Source of the DNA: Acheta domesticus
Taxonomy: Eukaryota; Arthropoda; Insecta; Orthoptera; Gryllidae
NCBI GenBank assembly: GCA_031308135.1
Contig: JAHLJT010002999.1
Span: forward strand, 1-64,000
Direction: 5' to 3'
Length of the DNA stretch: 64,000 nt
Shown here: positions 10,708 through 20,289 of the stretch, piece after piece
Numbering within the stretch: position 1 is the stretch's first letter
Layout of the letters: the number at the start of each line of letters is the position of its first letter
The notes under the pieces: generated by a model
What the model was told of the DNA's origin: nothing
What the model saw: the letters and a program-made list of their open reading frames with translations, nothing else
The model's database searches: none
Program-made: the position numbers and the translations under genes

Positions 10708-11804
10708 TGTAATACCCCCGTCAACTGCGATACTTTCTAAGTAATATCTTATCAATTTGTGTAATCTTAATTGGAAACGTGAACGTGGTACATGTGAGTG
10801 GCTAGCTCGACACCACGTCCACTGGATGCTCCTGAAAAATAAGAATACTTACTCTCTGCATTTGTCGTGGGCTGAAAATACCGCTCTACGAGGACTCGGT
10901 CGATGGATCTTATACTGACGTTTTGATTACCAATAATACAAAGGAAATAATTTTGAGAATACCTAATTTCTATTTAATGAAACGAAAATTTATATATGCA
11001 CGTAACGACATGAAGTGTCGTACGTCTCTTTTTATTCTTAGAAATTTTTAATCAATCTCTTACATGCATTATCTTATTATTTACTTGACAATTAATTTTC
11101 CCTGATAGCCATCAACTAATTGTTACAATTTTAAATTTTAATTATTGCTTTAACCAAAATTTTAATTATTCTTGGGGCTTGTACATCAAAATTTAGCTGG
11201 TTTTGTCTTTCTCGAATTCGGGATTTCGCGGAAATACTTCCTTGTCCATTCGGCGTCAGCACACTTGACAGTTGAATACCAGTTCAGCTTCACAGCACCA
11301 TATCTCCTACTATCCCGATACTCCTAAATTTTAACTATATAATTCTTACACCGAGTTCCAATCTCAAATTAATCATCAAAGATGACGATTACAATTCGTA
11401 CATGTCGATTCTATCACGCGCCAGTCTCAAGAAACTATAACTTCCGAGTACACAATCTTACATCCGATCGCTACCAGATCCTGACACGAAGTGTCGTAAA
11501 AATTCCAAAATGTTCTACCTCATTCTTTTTTTCAAATGCCTCTTGTTTCTATTCTTGTCCCGTAGTCCTTCTCGTGTTTTAATCCCTATGGTATTGCTAA
11601 TCCATCGATAAATGACTACTCTCTTCGTTTAACAATGTTCCTATTTCTTTATGTTATTTTTCGTTTTATTAATTTATTAATAAAACTATTTTCCCCATTC
11701 TTCAATTAAATATATATCATTTTTCCATATTTATACGTATTATTTTTCACGCCAAATTACGTACTGAAGTGCACGAAAATTGAGGGTTTTTCCGATGCAC
11801 TTCA
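10708..11804. mobile_element. Solo LTR with 4-bp target duplication
   Basis: A 1097-base insert begins TGTAATACCCCCG and ends GATGCACTTCA, and so has TG...CA termini. It is bordered by ATAC on both sides (10704-10707 and 11805-11808). Excising it rejoins the LINE ORF1 codons to read QFYT-YQDP. There are no gag/pol reading frames inside, so this is an LTR left after LTR-LTR recombination. A 4-bp duplication fits a gypsy-type integrase, although the family cannot be named. The last 40 bases form a hairpin (TGAAGTGCA at 11765 and TGCACTTCA at 11796). Confidence 0.7.
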
Positions 11805-12089
11805 ATACATACCAAGATCCATCCAAAAAGTGTTTCCCTGTGATGCTTAAAAACATTCCTTCTTCAATTTCAGAAATATATATTTATAATGAACTATTTA
11901 GATTACAATATCCCATAATTAGTGTTAGCAAACTTTATGACAAATTCAGAAAACCTCTTCAAACGTGTGCTTTAGACCAAAAAACTCCAAAGAAGGTAAA
12001 AACATTCTTCATCTGAAAACCTTATTTCATTGCTTAGTGAATATTCAACCAAGAACTCAACGTTTTTCATCCATACTGTAACCAAAACT

Positions 12090-13547
12090 TGGGTATACAA
12101 TATTTACGGCAAATGCTCGAATATAGGCGAATTATAGGGAAAATATCAGACAGTCGCATGTGGTTGCTAGGGAACCGGAAAACATGGGAAGGGAGGTTCA
12201 TCCTACAGACACGTAGACGCGGTAATCAGTGTGGTCGTGGATATCGTGTAAGTCTGGTGCGATAATAGGTAAATGACCGGATGTGAGAGGGTTTCTGGGA
12301 AAAACAATGCAAAGATTGTCTCTTGTGAGGAAGAAGGCATCGTCTCGATGACTCTCTTACGGGATCGCGACGCGAAAGGTTGGTTTAGAAATAATTGCGA
12401 GTGACGAGCAATTTGGAACTTTAGAAATTTGAACTCTAACTTTTATAGTGAGGGAAGGATAGGACTGTGAATGAGCAGATACGATTAATATATTATAATT
12501 TAGTGTGGTAGGAAGATTATTTTAAATAATTATTGGAGGAGAGTTGAACTTAAGGATTGTGTCGAATCGTACATTTGAACATTTGAATTGGAAACATTAA
12601 TCCGATAACCATTAATTGAATTCCTTACTGAACGATAGAATAATTGGATTTACGATAGACATTGTGCAGTACCATCGAATTGGACTATTTGTGATATTAT
12701 TAAAAACTCGGGATTCAAAGACAGGACAATAGTGAAAGCAGTGAGTGACGTGATAGGACTTTAGTTACTAACTTTAATAAGTCGTGTAATTTTTGGATAA
12801 AAACCAAGGGAAGACAGAAGTACGGATATATTAGAATCAGCGCCGTATAGATAGTTTAGTGGAGCTCGAGGCGAATACGTTCATGCGTAGGATGTGCACG
12901 AGAAGCACGAGATAGAAGTATTCGCGACAGTGACTTTATTAGTGAATATCGACCATAAGTATTAGACAAGATAGTGGTAGCAAGAAAGAAGAGCGGACAA
13001 CGCGGCGCCCAAAGGACCGTCATTAGAAGATCTATGTGGCGACATCTGAGAAGTGAGCTCTTGGTACCGTGAAACCTGATTAGACATTCAGAAAAAAGGT
13101 CAAGACTAAATTAATTTATCGAAGTTAAAGCAAATACAAAACAGTAACAAAGTTATTGTTAATAGCAATTTAAAGAAAATCAGTTGAATAAATTAATCTG
13201 TTACTGTTTTAATGAATATCAGATCACATGATAATAATGCAATCCTGCATAATCTGTAGCTAGCAATCTTTGCATAAAGAATAACTTTCAGAAGTTTCTC
13301 ATCTTCCGTATGACGGGCAGGTCGAGTGGCCCATGCTGAAACTGGTAAGCAAATGGTAGATAGTGGCAAAATACGAACGCTTTGTATAAATTATTAATTT
13401 ATTGAGCTGTCCAGGACAATAAAATTTTAATATCAGTTAATTAATGAGTTTGATAATAGCATGTCATCATTTTAATAGTTGGGTAAAGAGTATAAAAGTT
13501 GGGTGAATAATGTATATGTCAGATTTTTTTTGTTACAATACAATGTA
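12090..13547. mobile_element. 1.46 kb insertion in LINE ORF1, family unknown
   Basis: The insert begins TGGGTATACAATATTTACGG and ends in ACAATACAATGTA. AAAACT lies on both sides (12084-12089 and 13548-13553), and removing one copy restores ORF1 as CNQN-YQRFDHSQ across the zinc-knuckle region. There is no long open frame. It could be another solo LTR (it starts TG), but the right end does not show a clean CA, so the class stays open. Confidence 0.55.
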
Positions 13548-13697
13548 AAAACTATCAACGATTTGATCACTCACAGGCAAACTGTTGTTTAACTCTCAGA
13601 TGTGTCAAATGTAATCAGAATCACCAGTATTATCTCCGCAACAAACCTCAAAATTCACCTCTGATATGTGTTAACTGTAACCAAAACCACACCGCTA

Positions 13698-14083
13698 AGT
13701 CCACCCCCATCTCGATCAGGTTTTTGTCCAGTTTCCCTGATCCATTGAGCAAATGCTGAGATGGCCCCTTGTTTTGCTTCTGGACGTAAATGTAACTTCA
13801 CTGCGCGCACGTTTTGTTGAGCACTCCTTTTGCTTGTAGTTCATTTACAGTTGAAATTGATTTTCTATAACTCGGGAAAAAACATTTTTCAAATATCTTT
13901 ATTTTTCTAAAATAATTATTTTCTAAATTAATTTTTTCGTTTTTTTTAATAAAATTCTGGCCCTCAAGAAAATGTGCGCAAAATTCTTTCCCCACACGTC
14001 GTATACAGTTTTTACTGTTTTTTGACAAATAAATAAATAAATAAATAAATAAAGTATAGAGGATGCCCTTTTTTAACAAGCAC
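13698..14083. mobile_element. Possible third insertion in ORF1
   Basis: Between ORF1-like CVNCNQNHTAKS and KTPKFNNTSQ lie about 385 bases of non-ORF1 sequence. The first 85 bases, read on the minus strand (ACGTCCAGAAGCAAAACAAG), match 43895-43990 well, so they belong to a dispersed repeat. An (AAAT)n run is at the right side. The junctions are not exact. Confidence 0.35.
14025..14054. repeat. (AAAT)n microsatellite
   Basis: Seven or so AAAT units in tandem. It may be the simple tail of an inserted element. Confidence 0.8.
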
Positions 14084-14204
14084 TAAACAACAAAACTCCT
14101 AAATTCAATAATACTTCACAAGAGACCATACATAATTTGGAAAATACAAATACACAGCCTAAAACCTTCACACTGCACCAAACTAATTTGGTGGTGGATA
14201 CCTG

Positions 14205-14664
14205 CATCGTTCTCTTAAACGTTCTTCGCACTATTCAACAACTAAATTTAGTCAAAGAATTTGAGCCATTTTTTAAACATTGAAACTGCCCAACGGCTTC
14301 ATGTAAAGTACCCCCAAAGTTAAAATATTGGCTTCAAATTCCAAAAGCCATGACATCAGCCAAATCGATGGGGGATTTTGAAGAAAATCGGCTAAACGGT
14401 TTAGACGCTACTGATGACCACAGACGAACAGACGGACCGACGTTTTGCCGTCAATCGAATTTTCAGTATCAAAAAGCAACAGAACATGGATTTTGGCTAC
14501 ACCACGAATTAGGGGATTTTTTTCTGAATTTAGCAATAGAATTTATCCTTTTTTTCGTTACCAGATCCCAGCTATAAGAGTTTTTCTGGCAAAAATTCGA
14601 CGTTTTCCGGCGATCGATTACATAAACTTTCTCTTCTTATGACGTATTCGTAAGGCGAGAAAGT
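14205..14664 (+). repeat. Repeat family A, TTACG-hairpin subtype, 3' part
   Basis: The stretch from TTAAACGTTCTTCGCACTAT to the terminal hairpin matches 29580-30021. It holds CAGACGAACAGACGGAC, CGTTTTGCCGTCAATCGA and the closing stem at 14626-14664, where ACTTTCTC pairs with GAGAAAGT. The 5' half is missing. Confidence 0.6.
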
Positions 14665-14814
14665 AAAAACCTAAACATCCGAAGCCTAGTGAGAGACAAC
14701 TTTCGAAAGAGAAAGCTCAACTCTTGGCTCAAAGAAGGGAATTTACTGGCCCCCGGAATTACTTACACTCAGTACAGGAAAAGGAAAGAACCTTGATTGC
14801 GTAGGCTTCCGCGG

Positions 14815-15250
14815 CCGGAATTCATGTGGCTATTCGGGATGAGCCGCGTCATCGATTTGGTGGCTGACGTTTCGGCCAACATATTGTGGCCTTCCTCAGA
14901 GCGTACTGTTGCCAATTTTTTTTTAGTTTTCCCCCCTCCAGTTACCAGGGACGGTAATTTATTCAATTTTTGGTGGTACACCTGAGCTGCAGCCGATTAG
15001 GCTTTTTCAGCGGAATTTAGGGCCTATCTGAAATAAACTATTAGCTTAAAATTAGTACTATATCAATTGCCGCTTTGGGCATTGGCTAGCATTTATACAT
15101 AGGTTTTGATGGTGCATTCTGAAAAGTTATTTATATTGTTCGTTTTTCTTCTTTCTTTCATATAATCATGCATGCTCACATTCATTCTTTAACTATATTT
15201 ACAAACACATTCATTCACACATTCATACACACTTCACTATATACACTATG
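14815..15250 (-). repeat. Left arm of 430-bp inverted repeat (LINE 3' UTR)
   Basis: This arm is an inverted, roughly 90% or better copy of 16452-16890. Read on the minus strand it starts inside the end of the reverse transcriptase frame and continues as the 3' UTR. It includes GAAACGTCAGCCACCAAATC and, upstream of that, CTGAGGA (14893-14899 on the complementary strand) and a GGCC-loop-GGCC stem, resembling a hammerhead ribozyme core. Confidence 0.7.
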
Positions 15251-16320
15251 TGGTATATGCGCGCTTCCGCGCCGCCCGCGCGGTTTCCGGCGTCCGTGAG
15301 CGGCGACCGCCTCCCGCGCACTGTCTGCTCCCCCGCGGCGCACAGCTCAGCGAGCTTCTGCGGGGGAAGTGCACGGAAGGTGAAGGCGACGTGCTGCGGG
15401 CCCTTTCTTCTGTGGAAGGCCCGGTGTACACCGCTGTTCGCCGCTAAGCCGGTTTCGCGCAGGATGCGCGGGGCGGACGGCCGCAGCGCCCTTGCGAGCG
15501 CCGTCTCTGCCCGCCGCTGCAGCTCCGCCGGGAACTGATGGCGCACGCCTAGAACCACGAACACGTCAGCACTGCTAGGGTAGCGGTCAGGTCGGGGAAA
15601 AGGATGATGCGGGCGCGCCGCTCTGTTCTCTGCGACCCGGACGGGGCGCAAAGTAGAAGGAGGAGCGGCCGCGAAGACTTCGCACGCGTACGCGCACAGG
15701 GGGCGCACGCACGCGGTGAAGAGGCGGCGCTTTAGACGGATGTCAAGGTCGTGAGAACGGAGAAGAGGTTTTAGAAGTAGAGTGCGGGTTTTGAGTTTGG
15801 CCGAGAGATATCGAGCGTGCGCGTGCCAACGGAGACCGCTGTCAAGCAACACGCCCAAATACCTCACTTCGCTCTGCCACAGGAGACGCGCGCCCGCCAA
15901 GCTCACAGTTTCATCGGGGTCAGCCCTCTTACGAGTGAAGTTGACAGCCACGCATTTCTCGAGGTTGAGGGCGAGTCGTTTCCTACTTAGCCATTCAGGA
16001 AGAGCGGCGAGACAATCGCCTTCAGACGAGCCGTAATACGCGAAAACATCCTCGAACATCAGGAGCCCGCAGCGCTGAATACCGGTTCGTGCTTCAGCAG
16101 CGAGCGGCGCATCATTTACGTATAAGCCGAAGAGGGTAGGAGAGAGAACGCTCGCCTGAGGCACCCCCGCCTCGGTTCGTCTGAAGGACGAATATACGTT
16201 CTTGACGCGCACTCGGAACTGCCTGTCCGAGAGAAAACTCGCAAACGTCAATCTGACATAGCAATCGCTAATCCTCGACTCCACGAGGCACGCGAGCAAG
16301 CCTTCGATTCTGTGTGGCAT
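15223..16320 (-). pseudogene. Dead Jockey-clade reverse transcriptase fragment
   Basis: A 365-codon GC-rich frame on the minus strand encodes the palm, thumb and tail of a Jockey-type LINE reverse transcriptase. Landmarks: EAGVPQASVLSPTLFGLYVND near residue 50, VRYLGVLLDSGLRWHAH near 150 and RRLFTACVRPLCAYACEV near 195. The active site that should read YADD is MFED here (residues 88-91), so polymerase activity is lost although the frame is still open. PQAS replaces the usual PQGS. The 5' portion, including the first catalytic Asp and the endonuclease, is missing. The frame sits exactly between two inverted copies of its own 3' UTR. Confidence 0.75.
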
Positions 16321-16451
16321 GCGGGTATTACGCGAAATCGGCGAACGGAAGGCAGTCTGTTAAATACTTAAGCGACTGCCTGGGCCGCTTGGGCCAGAAG
16401 ACGTCGCGGCGCCACGGACGCTAAAGTCGGCGCCGTGGCGAGCAATGTGAA

Positions 16452-16890
16452 AATGTACATAGTGTGTATAGTGAAGTGTGTATGAATGTGTGAGAGAATG
16501 TGTTTGTAAATATAGTTAAAGAATGAATGTGAGCGTGCATGATTATATGAAAGAAAGAAGAAAAAACGAACAATATAAATAACTTTTCAGAATGCACCAT
16601 CAAAACCTATGTATAAATGCCAGCCAATGCCCAAATTCGCAATTGATGTAGTACTAATTTTAAGCTAATAGTTTATTTCAGATAGGCCCTAAATTCCGCT
16701 GCAAAAGCCTAATCGGCTGCAGCTCAGCTGTACCCCCAAAAAGTGAATAAATTATCGCCCCTCCAGGGTAACTGGAGGGGGGAAACTAAAAAAAAACATT
16801 TGGCAGCAGTACGCTCTGAGGAAGGCCACAATATGTTGGCCGAAACGTCAGCCACCAAATCGATGACGCGTCTTATCCCGGATAGCCTAG
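16452..16890 (+). repeat. Right arm of 430-bp inverted repeat (LINE 3' UTR)
   Basis: This is the second copy of the same 3' UTR in plus orientation. It includes CTGAGGA at 16816-16822, GGCC at 16824-16827 and 16838-16841, and GAAA at 16842-16845. Just upstream, 16400-16440 is GC-rich and contains CGCCACGG/CCGTGGCG as a short hairpin. The arm could be the tail of a second LINE copy inserted in the opposite direction. Confidence 0.7.
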
Positions 16891-16957
16891 GCCACAGGAA
16901 AGAACCTCTTTCAGAATATTACAGAATGGAAGACTCCCTTTGCTCATGCACGGAATC

Positions 16958-17310
16958 AAAGGCCTAATGTATAAATTAGGAATCCAACATAATCCATCTA
17001 ATTGGCGTCTTTTTATAGATTTATCCAAGTACAGTCTGAAAGCAGTTTTGCTTCGAAATGTAAATAAGCTGTAGTCTATTCCTGTGGCTCCTTCAATGAA
17101 AGACACTTACGAGGATCTCGCACTCATTTTAAATCGAATCAAATACAAAGATCATGGTTGGCAAATTTGTGGAGATCTAAAAGTAATTGCAATATTGCTT
17201 GGTCAAGGTGGATATACAAAGCACTGTTGATTTTGTGTCTTTGGGACTCAAGTGCTACAGGAAAACTTTTCTTACAAAAGGAGTGGCCCCTTTTCATTCC
17301 ATTTTTGCAC
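16958..17310 (+). pseudogene. Central fragment of an uncharacterised arthropod TE-like protein
   Basis: Translation of the plus strand gives LMYKLGIQHNPSNWRLFID, then SLKAVLLRN, MKDTYEDLALILNRIKYK, HGWQICGDLKVIAILLGQGG and, after a 1-base shift, CLWDSSATGKLFLQKEWPL. I know this order of blocks from a protein found in many copies in arthropod and cnidarian genomes and usually left unnamed. A stop near 17070, another near 17228 and the frameshift show that it is dead. The C-terminal part of the same protein family is present, on the other strand, at 58205-58680. Its copy-number pattern suggests a transposable-element origin, but the class and function are unknown to me. Confidence 0.65.
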
Positions 17311-17539
17311 TCAAACAACTCATTTTCCTGTACCTTCAAGATCACTCATACCTATTATGGTCAATTTGGCAACTACGCGTTATACAAAAATGCAAGCTAA
17401 TATAGAAGTCCGCTATCATATTCGAATTCAGCAACCTACAATTAGTCAAAATAAGTGAGTTTTGTTTCTGTAACTTTTCAAAAGTTTAAAAGCGTCACCC
17501 TGTGTTATCAATATCTTGAAGGATCGAAAGGAAAATAGC

Positions 17540-17900
17540 GTTATTAGAGGAGTAAGGGCAGGGAGAAGGCTGCTAACGTGGGTGGGTGCCTTGCCAACGT
17601 TTGTATGTTGAGCAGGGCGCGGCGTTCCCGCCCCCAGGCGATCCCTCCGCCAGCCCGGCCCCGCCGCGCTCTCCGCCCTCGCCGCCGCCCACGGGCGCGC
17701 GGCGGCAGCGAAGCGCAGCGGAGCGGAACGACACGCAGGAGGATCGCTCAGGGGGCACTGTCACAGTCACCAGACCACTTTTGGGCAAGAAGCTCCTTCG
17801 GCTTCCCATCTCAGCGGTGGCGAATTTGTTACACTAACTTCCCAGCTGGATCGAATTCAGCCAAGGGCTCTCCCTTCAGTACCATGCGAGCGCCGGGGTA
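17540..17900. other. GC-rich island
   Basis: 17610-17760 is very GC-rich with many CpG, in sharp contrast to the flanks. Open frames exist in all directions only because stops are rare in such sequence. It may be a retroelement 5' region or an old promoter island. No protein is recognised. Confidence 0.35.
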
Positions 17901-19152
17901 AGCACTTAACAAGTGCTGCTACAGAATGGCACACACATTCCCGTATTTCTTTTCTATTTTCTTCGGTCTCGCTAGCTATTCGGAATTGCCACATACTCTT
18001 GCCTGGTGCCATCTATCGCCGCCCAAAGTACGTTTTTTTGACATTTTAATTTTTTTCGGTTTCCATGGTAGAACGGAACTATTAATTTTAAATTATTAAA
18101 AACCACAAAACCCCGTTCTAAATGCCATTTTTATTTCAAAAAATTGGAACCGTTTTTAAGAAAATTGTATTTATGCGCTACTCAAAATGCGAAATTTGGA
18201 GCTCTTTTCACAAAAAAGTTTTGAGATTTCAAAACACTTCTTTTGAAGTCATTTGAAACACACTCACAAATAAAATAAAGTTTACAAATTCTAATAATGT
18301 GCATAATAAAGATGCGAGAGATCATTAAAAAAATATTTTTGTATAATTTTTTAAAAAAACAAAGAAACTCAAAATAAACTTTAAGCCATATTAAAGAGTG
18401 CAATTAGCAATATCCGTTCCAAATGTTTGAAGAAACAAATTGGAGCTATTTATGGGAAAATGGCGTTTGAGCATTTCTGAAACTGCGGAATTTTGAGCTA
18501 GTTTTCACAGAAAACGGTTCAGTTCTCGAGAAACTTTTTCTGACTTTATTTAAAGCACATGTACCCACATATATAATAATGTGAACAACTCGCCGCTAAT
18601 ATAAATATTAACGACGTGAGGGACAAGTAAACAAAATTACATTTTTGTAATGTTTGAAAAAAACAAAAGATTAGAGCAATATGCCGTTTATGTCACCTCA
18701 TAGATAACATTTATCACTATTCCCACCAAAAAACTAAAAACAATTTGGAGCCGTTTTTGAGAAAATCTTGTTTTTGTAATTTTTTAAAATTGCAAAAACC
18801 TTAAAGAAAGAACTCACTATGAAGACCAAATTTTATTAGAAAGAAAAATCTCTATCTGTAATTTTGTAGCTGGAGGAAGACGCCGAATAAAATTCAAACT
18901 TTTACAGTTTTCGAAAATTCATAGTTAACCGTGAAAATCGAACCTGTGCCACCTTAAGTATATTTTACTCTATTCTTACAAGAAATTTAAAGAACAAATT
19001 TGGTGCCACTTTTGAGAAAATTTCGAAAATGTCTGGGGGACTCCATGTGAAGTTTTTCAAAATCGCGGCACCTCGAGTGGAGGCAGATTGACCGGGAAAT
19101 ATCCATTTTGTAAGAAATCGTTCGAATGGTTTAGGCGCTAGTAGTGTTCTCA

Positions 19153-19216
19153 GACGGACGGACAGACGGACGGATGGACGGACGGACGAACGGACGGACG
19201 GACAGACAGACGGACG
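19153..19216. repeat. (GGAC)n-like tract
   Basis: Tandem GGAC units with GGAT and AGAC variants. Shortened forms occur at the same relative place in other family A copies (14420, 29790). Confidence 0.85.
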
Positions 19217-19396
19217 TTTTGCTTTCAATTGGTTTTTCGGTATCAAGGACCCAAAAACCGGGATTCAGGCTATACCACATGTTAGGGGATATTTTTCTTA
19301 ATTTAGCAACTGGATTTATCCACTTTTGCATTAACACGGTCCGGCAACGAATTTTTTCTTGCGCCAATTCGCCATTTTTTCGCGCAGCATTACATA

Positions 19397-19438
19397 ACTT
19401 TCCCTATATTCCGTATATACGTACGTATACGGGAAAGT
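19397..19438 (+). repeat. Terminal hairpin of family A
   Basis: ACTTTCCC...GGGAAAGT encloses CGTATATACGTACGTATACG, itself self-complementary. The sequence immediately after is AACTAGTGGTGCTAC, which matches the family's 5' end, so a second copy may have started head to tail here. Confidence 0.6.
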
Positions 19439-19439
19439 A

Positions 19440-20280
19440 AACTAGTGGTGCTACAACAGCACATACTTTACCGGCAAGCAGACGTAGAATTGAAATATTG
19501 CTACCCTAACACCTTTCTACCCTAACATCTTAGCTATTGTTTGAAAACTTCCAATTCAACCAAGAAGCGATCAACCACGGTGTAAGATATATAGGTGTGT
19601 TAACTAGCCGTCTTTGGGGCAAATTTTCTGAAGCCACATTGAGGCTAGTTCCTCGCTTGTCCGTACGATCGGTTTGGGTCGCGGTGTAAGATATACATCA
19701 TTAATTACACACCTTCCGGAGGTCGCACGGCAGCACTCCGTGCTGCCTTTGTGCTTTTATTGTTCTAAAATGGAGTACGGCTATTTGACATATCAGAGGG
19801 CTTTAGTATTCTCATTTCGCAATATTCTAAATGAAACGCGAAAATCTCCGTTCCGTTGCCTTTTCTCTATCGGTCGTAAAGAAGATTTGAAAATAAAAAA
19901 TGCTGGTTTTGTGCTCTACCGCGCCCACTCGTGTAAGTATTTTTAACGAACATTTTACTTATTCAGATTAGTCGTTTATAAGTATTTTCGATCACTGTAA
20001 GCAAAATCAAAGATGTTGAAAGCTGCTTTTTGTGGATTTTTTCCTATTACTTTTAGTTTTATTTTTGTTTTTCTTTGCTGAAAGACTGAAACAGTTGAAG
20101 AAATCAGGCATCTTCTTGAGTTACTGGAAATGGCTTCATAAAAAACAATTGATGCTTTTCTTAAATTTAAGGACAGTAACTGTTTCATTGAATTCATTTG
20201 TCTATTTAATTCCAATTTTCTAGTTAATTTTTTTCTTTGTTATATTTTGTTTTATAAGGTTTACTGAAACAGTGTTATTT
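19440..20280. other. Unassigned stretch with two CGGTGTAAGATAT motifs
   Basis: CGGTGTAAGATAT occurs at about 19579 and 19681 and forms a perfect palindrome at 36239-36264. A 90-codon plus-strand frame (19674-19946) has no recognisable motif and is not called as a gene. Confidence 0.35.
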
Positions 20281-20289
20281 ATTATTCAA

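Larger units (their letters stand above)
10164..14190 (+). pseudogene. Jockey-type LINE ORF1 (gag-like), broken by insertions
   Basis: Pieces of a LINE ORF1 nucleic-acid-binding protein run along the plus strand. 10164-10705 encodes a Gln/Pro/Ser-rich N-terminal part with FPPFTVIGKKYQLLIQDI and FTSLDDFRNFLKFSESNNI. After an insertion the frame resumes at 11805 with YQDPSKKCFPVMLKNIP, which is characteristic of the domain preceding CCHC knuckles in Jockey ORF1. A second insertion follows at 12090. At 13548 the frame returns as YQRFDHSQANC, and LTLRCVKCNQNHQ supplies the knuckle cysteines. Another possible piece lies at 14084-14190 (KTPKFNNTSQETIHNL). The frame also has its own stop and frameshift near 10412. 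Removing the first two inserts rejoins codons exactly. No ORF2 belonging to this copy is present. Confidence 0.7.
17905..19438 (+). repeat. Repeat family A, longest uninterrupted copy
   Basis: This copy of about 1.5 kb serves as the reference. The 5' end reads TGCTACAGAATGGCACACAC. It is followed by the block CTAGCTATTCGGAATTGCC and CATCTATCGCCGCCCAAAGT. The AT-rich middle contains repeated short modules such as TTTGAGAAAAT. A GGAC-rich tract at 19153-19216 leads into CGTTTTGCTTTCAATTGG. The 3' end is a hairpin at 19397-19438, ACTTTCCC pairing with GGGAAAGT. No coding capacity is visible. The family recurs at least eight times in this window. Confidence 0.7.

Noticed and set aside
15248..16036. 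Plus-strand frames over the Jockey RT fragment
   Set aside because: Antisense shadows in GC-rich sequence where stops are rare.
17573..17901. Pro/Arg-rich frames in the GC island
   Set aside because: Present in several frames on both strands with no recognisable domain.
19674..19946. 90-codon plus-strand frame
   Set aside because: No domain or family resemblance and no splice context. Chance cannot be excluded.
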